From Mycobacterium decipiens (lineage in GTDB: Bacteria; Actinomycetota; Actinomycetes; Mycobacteriales; Mycobacteriaceae): 64,000 nucleotides of DNA. Positions 24,355 through 33,402 of this stretch are shown one piece after another. The DNA lies in the NCBI RefSeq assembly GCF_963853665.1, contig NZ_OY970459.1:1550001-1614000 (forward strand), given 5' to 3'. Numbering within the stretch: position 1 is the stretch's first letter; the number at the start of each line of letters is the position of its first letter. Position numbers and translations under genes: made by a program. The notes beneath the pieces are model-generated. The model searched no databases. It was not told where the DNA came from and saw only the letters and a program-made list of their open reading frames with translations.

Positions 24355-24909
24355 CTATCGAGCTGGCGCCGGGTCGATCGGCACCGCGGCGATAGTGTGG
24401 TCGATCACATCTGACAACTCCTGGATTGGGGTGGGCCCCGATCCCGAGGGAAGGGTCAGCGCCACATACACCGGCCGGTCCACGGTGTACCAGGTGGACC
24501 GGCCCGGCTCGCCGGCGGATTCTGCGGTCACCCGAAACCACTGCACCCGGTCGACAACCTGTACGGGTGAACCCACCACGAACTCGGCGGGTCGGTCGAG
24601 TCCACAGCGCATAATCACCGGCGCGCCGTCCGGGGGCGCCCGCCAGGCTGTCGCACCCTCGGGCGCTGGCGAAGTGACGGGTGCGCGCTGATACTCGCCG
24701 AGTTGCTGCGGCAGCGCCGCCACCAGTGCTTTGCAGGCGGGACTGGCGGCCTGCGGGGCGGGCACGGCCGGAATGGCCAGGGGTTTTGGGGGGTGCTGCG
24801 GCGCTTGGCGGTTCGCCGCGACAACCAGGATTACCCCGATCGTCACCACCGCCAGCGCCACCGCGGCGATCATCAGCGCGCGCGGTGGCCCGTCGGACTC
24901 GGCTGTCAC
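24355..24909 (-). CDS. DUF3515-family membrane-anchored protein (Rv2980 type)
   Basis: This is a protein of about 184 residues with one N-terminal membrane segment (ALMIAAVALAVVTIGVILVVAA) and an exported domain containing two cysteines (SPACKAL and MRCGLDRP), probably disulfide-bonded. The domain resembles DUF3515 of actinobacteria; no function is established that I know of. I chose GTG 24909 from homology to Rv2980 and a GAGAGG 10 bases upstream; the frame is open to 25053. It is divergent from thiL, with 128 bases between the starts. Confidence 0.8.
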   Translation of the reverse strand: MTAESDGPPRALMIAAVALAVVTIGVILVVAANRQAPQHPPKPLAIPAVPAPQAASPACKALVAALPQQLGEYQRAPVTSPAPEGATAWRAPPDGAPVIMRCGLDRPAEFVVGSPVQVVDRVQWFRVTAESAGEPGRSTWYTVDRPVYVALTLPSGSGPTPIQELSDVIDHTIAAVPIDPAPAR

Positions 24910-25037
24910 CTGCGGGGCCACCTCTCGACTCTCATACACTGGCGCGGTCCGCTCGCGCCGGCAGGGACCCAACTTACCGCAGGTCGGGCGAGGTGCTCGG
25001 GGGCCCGTCAGGGCCGCACAACGCCGGAGGAGGTGGC

Positions 25038-26003
25038 GTGCGCGATGACGCATCGGGGGAGTCCCCGACGCTGCAACAGCTAGGTGAGTTCACCGTGATC
25101 GACCGGTTGGTGCGCGGGCGTCGACAGCCCGCCACGGTGATGCTCGGGCCCGGCGACGACGCCGCGGTGGTGTCGGCTGGCGATGGCCGCACGGTGGTGT
25201 CGACGGACATGCTCGTGCAGGACAGGCACTTCCGGTTGGACTGGTCGACACCGCAGGACGTCGGCCGCAAGGCGATCGCTTCGAACGCCGCCGACATCGA
25301 GGCGATGGGCGCGCGAGTCACCGCGTTCGTGGTCGGCTTCGGAGCACCGCCCGATACGCCGGCGGCGCAGGTGAGCGCGCTGGTCGATGGAATGTGGGAG
25401 GAAGCGGGACGCCTCGGCACCGGTATCGCCGGCGGCGATCTGGTCAGCTGCGGCCGCTGGGTGGTGTCGGTCACCGCGCTTGGCGACCTCGACGGTCGCG
25501 CGCCGGTGCTGCGTTCCGGGGCGAAAGCTCCCTCGGTGCTTGCCATCGCCGGTGAGCCGGGCCGCTCGTCCGCCGGTTATGCCCTGTGGCGCAACGGGAT
25601 TGAAGGCTTCACCGAATTGCGCCGCCGCCATCTGGTGCCGGAGCCGCCCTACGGCCAGGGCGTAGCGGCCGCCGCAGCCGGGGCTCAGGCGATGATCGAC
25701 GTCTCCGACGGTCTGATCGCCGACCTGCGGCACGTCGCCGAGGCATCCGGGGTGAGCATCGACCTGTCTACCGCCGCGCTTGCCGCGGACCACGCTGCGC
25801 TGACCGCGGCCGCCGCCGCCGTGGGCGCTGATCCATGGTCGTGGGTGCTGGGCGGCGGTGAAGACCACGCCCTGCTGGCCTGCTTCGCCGGTGCGGCGCC
25901 GGCCGGGTGGCGCGTCATTGGCCGGGTACTGAACGGGCCCGCCCGGGTGCTTGTCGACGGCGTGCAGTGGCGTGGGTACGCGGGCTGGCAGTCGTTCGAG
26001 TAG
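25038..26003 (+). CDS. thiL: Thiamine-monophosphate kinase
   Basis: ThiL phosphorylates thiamine monophosphate to the active diphosphate. About 321 residues follow GTG 25038, which has GGAGGAGG four bases upstream; the longer open frame to 24681 has no similarity. The family motifs are GPGDDAAVVSAGDG (Mg/ATP binding) near residue 36, STDMLVQDRHFRLDW, AADIEAMGA, MIDVSDGLIADLRHVAEASGV, and GGGEDHALLACF. It is co-directional with ung, whose start is 54 bases downstream. Confidence 0.93.
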   Translation: MRDDASGESPTLQQLGEFTVIDRLVRGRRQPATVMLGPGDDAAVVSAGDGRTVVSTDMLVQDRHFRLDWSTPQDVGRKAIASNAADIEAMGARVTAFVVGFGAPPDTPAAQVSALVDGMWEEAGRLGTGIAGGDLVSCGRWVVSVTALGDLDGRAPVLRSGAKAPSVLAIAGEPGRSSAGYALWRNGIEGFTELRRRHLVPEPPYGQGVAAAAAGAQAMIDVSDGLIADLRHVAEASGVSIDLSTAALAADHAALTAAAAAVGADPWSWVLGGGEDHALLACFAGAAPAGWRVIGRVLNGPARVLVDGVQWRGYAGWQSFE

Positions 26004-26057
26004 TCGGGCAATCGACTAGGGTGACGCGGTGGCCCGTCCGCGCGCGAAAGGGGTGTA

Positions 26058-26741
26058 GTGACCGCACGGCCGTTGAGTGAACTCGTGGAGCGGGGGTGGG
26101 CTGGCGCGCTGGAGCCGGTGGCCGACCAGGTGGCTCAGCTGGGGCAGTTCTTGCGGGCCGAGATCGCGGCCGGGCGCAGGTACCTGCCAGCTGGACCGAA
26201 TGTGTTGCGCGCCTTCACTTTCCCGTTCGACAATGTCCGGGTCCTGATCGTCGGGCAAGACCCATATCCGACCCCGGGGCATGCCGTGGGTCTGAGCTTC
26301 TCGGTGGCCCCCGAGGTACGCCCGCTGCCGCGCAGTCTGGCCAACATCTTCGACGAGTACACCGCGGATTTGGGCTATCCGCTGCCCTCGTGCGGCGATC
26401 TGACGCCCTGGGCGCAACGCGGTGTGCTGCTGCTGAACAGGGTGTTGACGGTGCGGCCGAGCAACCCGGCGTCGCACCGGGGCAAGGGCTGGGAAGCGGT
26501 GACGGAGTGCGCGATTCGGGCCCTGGCGGCGCGCGCACAGCCGCTGGTGGCGATCCTGTGGGGCCGCGACGCGTCGACCCTGAAGCCGATGCTGGCCGCG
26601 GGCGACTGCGTTGCGATTGAGTCGCCGCATCCCTCGCCGCTGTCGGCGGCGCGTGGGTTCTTCGGTTCCCGGCCGTTCAGTCGCGCCAACGAACTGCTCG
26701 TCGGGATGGGGGCCGAGCCGATCGATTGGCGGTTACCGTGA
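26058..26741 (+). CDS. ung: Uracil-DNA glycosylase, family 1
   Basis: Ung excises uracil from DNA, which matters in a GC-rich genome prone to cytosine deamination. It has 227 residues, the same as M. tuberculosis. The water-activating loop [17 protein letters not shown] holds the catalytic Asp at residue 68, and the Leu-intercalation loop with catalytic His is [10 protein letters not shown] near residue 190. The start is GTG 26058 with AAAGGGG about 7 bases upstream. The 3' end is convergent with rpmB, six bases apart. Confidence 0.95.
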   Translation: MTARPLSELVERGWAGALEPVADQVAQLGQFLRAEIAAGRRYLPAGPNVLRAFTFPFDNVRVLIVGQDPYPTPGHAVGLSFSVAPEVRPLPRSLANIFDEYTADLGYPLPSCGDLTPWAQRGVLLLNRVLTVRPSNPASHRGKGWEAVTECAIRALAARAQPLVAILWGRDASTLKPMLAAGDCVAIESPHPSPLSAARGFFGSRPFSRANELLVGMGAEPIDWRLP

Positions 26742-26747
26742 CCGAGA

Positions 26748-26942
26748 TTAGCCGCGGGTGACCTTGCCGGCCTTGATGCAGGACGTGCAGACGTTGAGTC
26801 GCTTTCTATTGCCGCCGGGACGGGTCACGGCGTGCACGGTCTGGACATTCGGGTCCCACCGGCGGCTGGTGCGGCGGTGGGAGTGCGACACCGACTTGCC
26901 GAAGCCGGGGCCTTTCCCGCAGATATCGCACACAGCGGCCAT
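26748..26942 (-). CDS. rpmB: 50S ribosomal protein L28, zinc-binding form
   Basis: This 64-residue L28 has the sequence MAAVCDICGKGPGFG followed by SVSHSHRRTSRRW. The two CXXC pairs (CDIC and CTSC) mark the zinc-binding C+ form, which in mycobacteria contrasts with cysteine-free paralogues used under zinc limitation. ATG 26942 has GAGGAG about 7 bases upstream; five more in-frame codons upstream are unlikely to be used. It is divergent from the FakA-like gene. Confidence 0.93.
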   Translation of the reverse strand: MAAVCDICGKGPGFGKSVSHSHRRTSRRWDPNVQTVHAVTRPGGNRKRLNVCTSCIKAGKVTRG

Positions 26943-27190
26943 GCTTAAGCTCCTCAAATCTTCTTAGGTCCGGCGACCTGGCCGGAACCGCCCAGGCGTA
27001 GCGCGGGGCTAGCACAGGATAGCCACTGTTGCCGGCAACCACCAAACGATCAACTGCTCGGGACACGTCACAACCTGGCTGTCGTCGCGTCTGGCTAGGC
27101 TCGACGCGCCGGCTCTGTCATCGCTGTCCACATTGGGGCCGGGCTACGCTGGCGCCCACCGAGGGCTGGCGCGGAGGAGGTGGGTCAAGG

Positions 27191-28876
27191 GTGCGCACGC
27201 CGGATCGGCTGTTGGACGCCTCGGCCCTGCGGGACTGGGCGCACGCGGTCGTCAGCGACCTGATCATCCACATCGACGAGATCAACCGACTCAATGTATT
27301 CCCGGTCGCCGACTCCGATACCGGCGCCAACATGCTGTTCACCATGCGCGCCGCGGTTGCCGAGGCTGATTCGGCGGCGAGCGCGGGCGCTGGCGCGGAA
27401 GATGTCGCCCGGGTCGCGGCCGCCCTGTCGAGTGGCGCCCTGACCGGAGCGCGCGGCAACTCCGGTGTGATCCTGTCCCAGATCTTGCGGGGGATCGCCG
27501 ACGTGACCGCGAGCGCGGCCGCCTCCGGCGGGACATTGTCCGCGGTCGACGCCAACGTGCTGGGGGCCGCGTTGTGGCGTGGCGTCGAGCTGGTCGTCGC
27601 TTCGATGGGGGGTGTGGAGATCGGGGGAACCATAGTCTCGGTGCTGCGCGCCGCCGCCGGAGCCGTTGAACAGTGCGCAGACGAGGGGCTGGCCAGTGCG
27701 GTCATCGCCGCCGGTGACGCGGCTGTCGTCGCCCTGGAGAAGACGCCCGAGCAGCTTGACGTGCTGGCGGACGCGGGTGCGGTCGACGCCGGCGGTCGGG
27801 GCCTGCTGGTTCTATTGGACGCGTTGCGTTCGACGATCACCGGGCAAGCGCCCACCCGAGCGGTTTACCAGCCGTCGCCGCGCCCGTTGCCGGCCGACGC
27901 GGCGACTGACCGCCCCGTCCCGCAATTCGAGGTGATGTATCTGCTGGCTGGCTGCGATGCGGTAGCGGCGGACGAGCTAAGGGATCGGCTCGAGGAGTTG
28001 GGTGATTCGGTGGCCATCGCCGCTGCCGCGTCCGACAGCCACTCCGTGCATGTCCACACCGACGACGCCGGCGCCGCCGTTGAGGCCGGTTTGGCGGTGG
28101 GACGGCTGAGCCGGATCGTGATCTCGGCGCTGAGTTCGGGTGCCACCGGATTGCCGGCAGGCAGCTGGAGTCGGGGACGTGCCGTACTCGCGGTCGTCGA
28201 CGGCGACGGTGCCGCGGAGTTGTTCGCAGCAGAGGGCGCCTGCGTGCTGCGGCCCGGTCCGAACGCCCTAGGTCCCGGCCCCGCACCCGGCGCCGACATC
28301 AGCGCCCACCAGCTGGTGCGTGCCGTGGTCGACACCGGCGCCGCGCAAGTGATGGTGCTGCCCAACGGCTATGTGGCCGTTGAAGAACTGGTGGCGGGTT
28401 GTGCCGCGGCCATCGGCTGGGGTGTCGACGTGGTGCCGGTGCCGACCGGATCGATGGTGCAGGGGCTGGCCGCGCTGGCTGTGCACGACCCGGGACGCCC
28501 GGCCGTCGACGATGGCTACACCATGGCCCGCGCCGCCGGCACCGTCCGGCACGGATCGGTGCGGATCGCCACGCAGAAGGCGTTGACCTGGGCCGGTACC
28601 TGCAAGCCGGGCGACGGCTTGGGTATCGCCGGCGATGAGGTGCTGATCGTCGCCCATGACGTCGCCGCGGCCGCGATCGGTCTGGTAGACCTGCTGTTGG
28701 CATCGGGAGGTGACCTGCTCACCGTGTTGGTCGGCGCCGGCCTCGACGACGATACGGCCGATGCCGAGATGGGTGGCATCCTGGAAAAGCATGTGCACGA
28801 CCATCATCCGGGCACCGAGCTGGTGACCTACCGCACCGGCCATCGTGGTGACGCGCTGTTGATCGGGGTCGAGTAG
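27191..28876 (+). CDS. FakA-like DAK-domain kinase, uninterrupted (Rv2975c+Rv2974c)
   Basis: This is a single 561-residue frame with an N-terminal DhaL (DAK2) domain (residues about 10-200) carrying the Mg-ATP aspartates in FPVADSDTGANMLFTMR and GARGNSGVILSQIL. It is followed by the long C-terminal DAK1-like domain of the YloV/FakA family (VMVLPNGYVAVEELV near the middle). In firmicutes FakA phosphorylates fatty acids presented by FakB (DegV); the mycobacterial substrate is not established. GTG 27191 has GGAGGAGG 10 bases upstream. My recollection is that M. tuberculosis H37Rv annotates this as two genes (84 and 470 residues), so the intact frame here is the ancestral state. recG starts two bases after the stop. 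Confidence 0.85.
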   Translation: MRTPDRLLDASALRDWAHAVVSDLIIHIDEINRLNVFPVADSDTGANMLFTMRAAVAEADSAASAGAGAEDVARVAAALSSGALTGARGNSGVILSQILRGIADVTASAAASGGTLSAVDANVLGAALWRGVELVVASMGGVEIGGTIVSVLRAAAGAVEQCADEGLASAVIAAGDAAVVALEKTPEQLDVLADAGAVDAGGRGLLVLLDALRSTITGQAPTRAVYQPSPRPLPADAATDRPVPQFEVMYLLAGCDAVAADELRDRLEELGDSVAIAAAASDSHSVHVHTDDAGAAVEAGLAVGRLSRIVISALSSGATGLPAGSWSRGRAVLAVVDGDGAAELFAAEGACVLRPGPNALGPGPAPGADISAHQLVRAVVDTGAAQVMVLPNGYVAVEELVAGCAAAIGWGVDVVPVPTGSMVQGLAALAVHDPGRPAVDDGYTMARAAGTVRHGSVRIATQKALTWAGTCKPGDGLGIAGDEVLIVAHDVAAAAIGLVDLLLASGGDLLTVLVGAGLDDDTADAEMGGILEKHVHDHHPGTELVTYRTGHRGDALLIGVE

Positions 28877-28878
28877 CC

Positions 28879-31110
28879 ATGGTGTCCCTGAGCGACCGGC
28901 TGGATTTCATCGTGGGCGCCAAGGCCGCTGACAACCTCGATGAAATCTTTGGCATCCGAACCGTGGACGATCTGCTGCGCCACTACCCACGCGGCTACAC
29001 CGAGGGTGCATCGGTGCGCAGCACCGAGGAGAGCGGGGACGAGCGGCCACCGGCGGGTGAGCACATCACCGTCGTCGACGTCATCACGGAAACGGCGACG
29101 TTCCCCATGAAGAAGGACAGGAAGAAAAAGTGTCACCGCATCACCGTCGGCTCCGGCCGCAACAAGGTGACCGCCACGTTCTTCAACGCGAACTACATCA
29201 GCAAGGATCTCACCAAACACACGCGGGTGATGCTTTCCGGGGAAGTCGGGTTCTATAACGGCGTCATGCAGCTGACGCACCCCGCGTTCCTCATCCTCGA
29301 CTCGCCGGACGGAAAACAGCACGGCACCAGGTCACTGAAAAGCATCGCGGTCGCCTCGCAGCGAACCAGGGGCGAGCTCGCGATAGAGGACTTCGAGCGT
29401 CGCTTCTTTCCTATTTATCCGGCCAGCACCAAAATGCAGAGCTGGGACATCTTCGCCTGCGTGCGCCAGGTGCTCGATGTACTTGATCCGGTGGCTGATC
29501 CGTTGCCTGCGGAGCTGCGCGACGAGCTGGGCCTCATCTGCGAAGATGAAGCGCTGCGCGCCATCCATACCTCCGAAAGCGAGGCCGAACGTCGGCGCGC
29601 CCTTGACCGTCTGACCTTCGACGAAGCCATCGGTCTGCAGTGGGCGCTGGTCACGCGGCGGTACGGTGAGCTCTCGGAGACGGGGCCGGTGGCGCAGCCA
29701 CGGTCCGATGGTCTGGCGGCCCAACTGTTGGGACGGCTGCCGTTCGAGCTAACCGGGGGACAGCGTGAGGTGCTGGGCGTACTGTCCGACGGGCTTGCGG
29801 CGGCCCGCCCGATGAACCGCCTGCTGCAAGGTGAGGTCGGGTCGGGCAAGACGATTCTCGCGGTGCTGGCGATGCTGCAAATGGTCGACGCAGGTTACCA
29901 GTGCGCGCTGCTGGCTCCGACAGAAGTCCTTGCCGCACAACATCTTCAGTCAATCCGAGAGGTCCTCGGCCCGTTGGCGATGGGCGGTCAGCTGGGTGGT
30001 GCGGATAACGCCACCCGGGTGGCGCTGCTCTCCGGCTCGATGACGGCGGCGCAGAAGAAGCAGGTCCGTGCCGAGATTGGCAGCGGCCAGGTGGGCATCG
30101 TTATCGGCACTCACGCGCTGTTGCAGGACACGGTGGAGTTCGACAACCTGGGCATGGTGGTGGTCGACGAGCAGCACCGGTTCGGCGTCGAGCAGCGAGA
30201 CCAATTGCGCGCCAAGGCTCAAGCCGGCATCACCCCGCACCTGCTGGTGATGACCGCGACGCCGATACCCCGCACCGTCGCGCTTACCGTCTACGGCGAC
30301 CTGGAGACCTCGACACTGCGCGAACTCCCAGGCGGACGTCAGCCGATCACCACCAACGTCATCTTCGTACGGGACAAGCCCGCCTGGCTTCAACGCGCAT
30401 GGCAGCGCATCGTCGAGGAGGTAGCGGCGGGCCGTCAGGTCTATGTGGTGACGCCCCGGATCGACGAGACCGATGACTTCGAAGCCGACCAGGGCGCCCG
30501 GCCTGCAGAGACCGCCGTGGGTCTGTTCGCCCGATTGCGTTCCAACGAGCTGGCGAGCCTGCGGCTGGCGCTCATGCACGGGAGGTTGTCGGCCGACGAC
30601 AAAGACGCCGCGATGAACGCATTTCGCGCGGGTGACATCGATGTGTTGGTGTGCACCACCGTCATCGAGGTAGGCGTCGACGTCGCCAACGCCACGGTCA
30701 TGCTGGTAATGGACGCCGACCGTTTCGGCATCAGCCAGTTGCATCAGCTGCGTGGCCGCATCGGGCGCGGCGAGCATCCGAGCCTATGTCTGCTGGCCAG
30801 CTGGGTGTCACCGGGATCGGCGGCCGGTCGGCGGTTGCGTGCCGTCGCCGAGACAATGGACGGGTTCGCCCTTGCCGACCTGGACCTTAAGGAGCGCCGG
30901 GAAGGAGATGTGCTGGGCCGCAACCAATCCGGCAAGGCGATAACCCTACGGTTGCTGTCGCTGGCCGATCACCGGGAGTTCATCGAGGCCGCCCGGGATT
31001 TCTGCACCCGTGCCTATGCAGATGCGGCCGTGACCGCGCACTCCGGATTGGCGCTGCTGGCAGCGCGATTCACCAACACCGATCGCATCGAATACCTGGA
31101 TAAGTCGTGA
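28879..31110 (+). CDS. recG: ATP-dependent DNA helicase RecG
   Basis: RecG remodels stalled forks and Holliday junctions. It has 743 residues. An N-terminal wedge (OB-fold) domain spans about residues 60-160. It is followed by the superfamily 2 helicase core: motif I GEVGSGKT at 318-325, motif II DEQH at 430-433, motif III TATPIPRT, then the C-terminal helicase lobe (LMHGRLSADDKD, VIEVGVDVANATVM, QLRGRIGRGEH) and the TRG region. It starts two bases after the FakA-like gene and its stop overlaps the next gene by four bases, so the three genes form one translational unit. Confidence 0.96.
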   Translation: MVSLSDRLDFIVGAKAADNLDEIFGIRTVDDLLRHYPRGYTEGASVRSTEESGDERPPAGEHITVVDVITETATFPMKKDRKKKCHRITVGSGRNKVTATFFNANYISKDLTKHTRVMLSGEVGFYNGVMQLTHPAFLILDSPDGKQHGTRSLKSIAVASQRTRGELAIEDFERRFFPIYPASTKMQSWDIFACVRQVLDVLDPVADPLPAELRDELGLICEDEALRAIHTSESEAERRRALDRLTFDEAIGLQWALVTRRYGELSETGPVAQPRSDGLAAQLLGRLPFELTGGQREVLGVLSDGLAAARPMNRLLQGEVGSGKTILAVLAMLQMVDAGYQCALLAPTEVLAAQHLQSIREVLGPLAMGGQLGGADNATRVALLSGSMTAAQKKQVRAEIGSGQVGIVIGTHALLQDTVEFDNLGMVVVDEQHRFGVEQRDQLRAKAQAGITPHLLVMTATPIPRTVALTVYGDLETSTLRELPGGRQPITTNVIFVRDKPAWLQRAWQRIVEEVAAGRQVYVVTPRIDETDDFEADQGARPAETAVGLFARLRSNELASLRLALMHGRLSADDKDAAMNAFRAGDIDVLVCTTVIEVGVDVANATVMLVMDADRFGISQLHQLRGRIGRGEHPSLCLLASWVSPGSAAGRRLRAVAETMDGFALADLDLKERREGDVLGRNQSGKAITLRLLSLADHREFIEAARDFCTRAYADAAVTAHSGLALLAARFTNTDRIEYLDKS

Positions 31111-31820
31111 ACCGCAAAATGCTGCTGTGGCTGTCGGCGGTCGCGGTGCTGGCCTTGGTGGTCGCGTACCAGACGCTGGGATCGTCGGCGGCCAAGCACG
31201 CTGACGAGTTCGCCGCACGCACCGACGTCCCGACGGTGCAACCCGGTGCCGACGTGCTCGAGGGCATTGCCGCGCTACCCAGGCGGATCCACCGCTACGA
31301 CTACCGACGAGCGGCGTTCGGCGACCCCTGGGACGACAACAATGACGCGCCGGGCGGGCACAACGGGTGCGATACCCGCGACGACATCCTCGACCGAGAT
31401 CTGATCGACAAAACGTATGTGTCGACCAAGCGGTGTCCGAATGCCGTGGCCACCGGCACCCTGCACGACCCGTACACCAACACCACCGTCGCCTTTCAAC
31501 GAGGCGCAAAGGTCGGCCAATCGGTGCAGATCGACCACATCGTCCCGCTGTCGTACGCCTGGGACATGGGGGCCTACGGGTGGTCGGACCGCGAGCGGCT
31601 GCGTTTCGCCAACGATCCGGCCAACTTGCTCGCCGTGCAGGGGCAGGCAAATCAGGACAAGGGCGATTCGGCGCCGGCCCAATGGATGCCGCCGAACACC
31701 GCGTTCGCCTGTCAGTACGCGATGCAGTTCATCGCGGTGCTGCGCGGCTACTCGTTGCTGGTAGACGAGGCGTCGACGGGCGTGCTGCGTCAGGCCGCGG
31801 CGACCTGCCCGACCGGGTAG
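31107..31820 (+). CDS. Secreted or anchored HNH-nuclease-like protein (Rv2972c type)
   Basis: This 237-residue protein has an N-terminal hydrophobic segment (MLLWLSAVAVLALVVAYQTLG), so it is exported or anchored outside. The body resembles the HNH/DUF1524-type nuclease domain: QIDHIVPLSYAWDMGA supplies the DHxxP motif and NDPANLLAVQGQANQDKGD the downstream Asn/His-like element. Cysteines at CDTRDD, KRCPNA, ACQYA and TCPTG could form disulfides. It matches Rv2972c in length. The start GTG overlaps recG (GTGA). Nuclease activity is inferred from the motif only. Its 3' end overlaps an antisense mbtH relic. Confidence 0.85.
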   Translation: MNRKMLLWLSAVAVLALVVAYQTLGSSAAKHADEFAARTDVPTVQPGADVLEGIAALPRRIHRYDYRRAAFGDPWDDNNDAPGGHNGCDTRDDILDRDLIDKTYVSTKRCPNAVATGTLHDPYTNTTVAFQRGAKVGQSVQIDHIVPLSYAWDMGAYGWSDRERLRFANDPANLLAVQGQANQDKGDSAPAQWMPPNTAFACQYAMQFIAVLRGYSLLVDEASTGVLRQAAATCPTG

Positions 31821-31964
31821 TGGTCGGCGGAGATATCGATCCCGTTCCGCTCGGTGTATTCCAGGCACGCGGCCGCACGGTCTTCGCCGTAAGTCACCCG
31901 GCAGCCGGCCGGAACAGTCGCGAACGCCGGCCGCGTCCACGTCATCAAACGGATTGGTACTCAA
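31790..31964 (-). pseudogene. Relic of an MbtH-family gene
   Basis: Reading leftward from 31964, a TTG with AGGAGAG about 7 bases upstream begins STNPFDD, the hallmark N terminus of MbtH proteins. The match then breaks and resumes in another frame as FATVPAGCRVTYGED, RAAACLEYTERN and DIS, which is the second half of the family (FADIPAGWRVVHGE, RAACLDYIEKNW, DIRPKS). About 19 residues, including the first part of the conserved Trp region, are deleted with a frameshift. MbtH proteins are small chaperones of NRPS adenylation domains. No NRPS gene is nearby, and the sequence overlaps the end of the HNH gene. Confidence 0.75.
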
Positions 31965-32160
31965 CGGCTCTCCTGAGCAACGGCCGCTGGTGCGGGGGAT
32001 GCCCATGTGCAAGATGAAGCCATCGACGCCAATGGACCGTGCACAGTGCACTGTTGGGTCACTACCGGCGAGGACAAGACGAGATCGCCCTGCGCGTTCG
32101 GTATTGGATCCGGAGCGCAACAGCTGGCGCGGGTTCAGATTTGGCCCCGAACCCCAGCTA

Positions 32161-33006
32161 TCAGGTGCCGGCGTAGGTCAGCGGATCCTCGCGCACTCGG
32201 GTACCGTCGTTGAGCCCGTTCAATGCATCCAGGTGTTCGGCAGCCAACTCGAAGCCGAAGACGTCAAAGTTGCTGGCGATGCGCTCGGGTCTGGCTGACC
32301 GGAAGACCACCGCATTGCCCAGTTGCAGGTTCCAGCGCAGCAGCACCTGTGCGGGCGTCTTGCCGTAGTCAGCGGCGATCGATGTCACGGTTGGGTTGTC
32401 GATCAGCCTGCCGAGCGCAAAGGGGCCGTAGGACTGGGTGACGACGGTGTGCTGGGCGTTGGCCTTGCGTAGCTCGGCCTGGTTGAGCAGCGGGTGCAGC
32501 TCGATCTGGTTGACCGACGGCGTGACGAATGTGAGGTCGATAAGGTTCTCGATGTGCTCCGCGGTGAAGTTGGATACGCCGATCGATCGGGCATGGCCCT
32601 CGCCGCGGGATTGAATCATGCCGCCCCAGGCGTCCACGTACTTGCCCACCGGCGGCGCGGGCCAGTGAATCAGGTAGAGGTCGACGTAATCCAGGCCTAG
32701 TCGTTCCAGACTGGCCTTGCACGCTTCCTGGGAGACGGTGAAACCCTGGTCGGGGGTGGCCAGCTTGGTCGTGACGAACAGCTCTTCGCGGGGAATCCCG
32801 GAGGCCGCGATCGCTCGGCCGACCGCAGCCTCGTTGCCGTAGACCGCGGCGGTGTCGATGAGCCGGCAGCCGATTTCTAGCGCCGCCGACACGGCGCGTT
32901 CGGTCTCGTCGTCGGACAGTTCCGCGACGCCGAGACCCAGCACTGGCATCGTGTGCTCGTCGTTGAGGGTTACTGAGGGTACGGCGGCGCCCGACTCGCC
33001 AGTCAC
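32161..33006 (-). CDS. Aldo/keto reductase (Rv2971 type)
   Basis: This is a 281-residue NADPH-dependent aldo/keto reductase of the prokaryotic AKR5-like group. The catalytic tetrad is complete: Asp51 and Tyr56 ([12 protein letters not shown]), Lys81 (FVTTKL) and His114 (LIHWPAPP). NADP-binding segments include [15 protein letters not shown] and [16 protein letters not shown]. It matches Rv2971, linked in the literature to reduction of reactive aldehydes. The start is GTG 33006, just downstream of the stop of a decayed second reductase of the same family, so the locus was once a tandem pair. Confidence 0.92.
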   Translation of the reverse strand: MTGESGAAVPSVTLNDEHTMPVLGLGVAELSDDETERAVSAALEIGCRLIDTAAVYGNEAAVGRAIAASGIPREELFVTTKLATPDQGFTVSQEACKASLERLGLDYVDLYLIHWPAPPVGKYVDAWGGMIQSRGEGHARSIGVSNFTAEHIENLIDLTFVTPSVNQIELHPLLNQAELRKANAQHTVVTQSYGPFALGRLIDNPTVTSIAADYGKTPAQVLLRWNLQLGNAVVFRSARPERIASNFDVFGFELAAEHLDALNGLNDGTRVREDPLTYAGT

Positions 33007-33012
33007 GTCATC

Positions 33013-33197
33013 TCACCTGCCTGTGAAATTGAAGGTTCTCGGATTGGGATCAAGCCGGGTTCCGTCATCGAGCGAGGGACTTCGGCGCCGAGTTCGAGGC
33101 GCTGGGCTTCGAAATCGAACACGTCGAACTCGCTCGCAATCCGGATTGGGTTCACCGACTCTGAGACCACGATATTACGGAGTTGGATATGCTACCT
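33013..33197 (-). pseudogene. Relic of a second, tandem aldo/keto reductase
   Basis: On the minus strand one frame reads RNIVVSESVNPIRIASEFDVFDFE, clearly the NADP-binding C-terminal part of an aldo/keto reductase (compare [19 protein letters not shown] in the intact neighbour). A second frame then reads LDDGTRLDPNPRTFNFTG and ends at TGA 33013-33015, the normal C terminus of the family. The two frames are joined by a frameshift and a small deletion, and nothing of the N-terminal 220 residues is recognisable. M. smegmatis carries two adjacent reductases of this type, which is consistent with loss here. Confidence 0.8.
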
Positions 33198-33402
33198 AAT
33201 CAACACCTGGGTAAGTGTTCGTCACGGCCTTCGGCGCCGGCGTGCCAGCAAAGACAATTTGGTCACCACGTAGAGTTGGTCGCGGGGGCACGCCGGAATC
33301 GCGGCACCTACCGCCGGCTCGATCCGGAGGACCCGCCGAGTCCGACGGCGGGGATCGAATTGCGGTCGGTTCGACCGTGGCAGAGTTTCTAGGGGGCAGC
33401 CC

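Noticed and set aside
24681..25037. Upstream extension of thiL of about 119 codons
   Set aside because: It overlaps the divergent DUF3515 gene, has no similarity, and the GTG at 25038 has a near-ideal GGAGGAGG.
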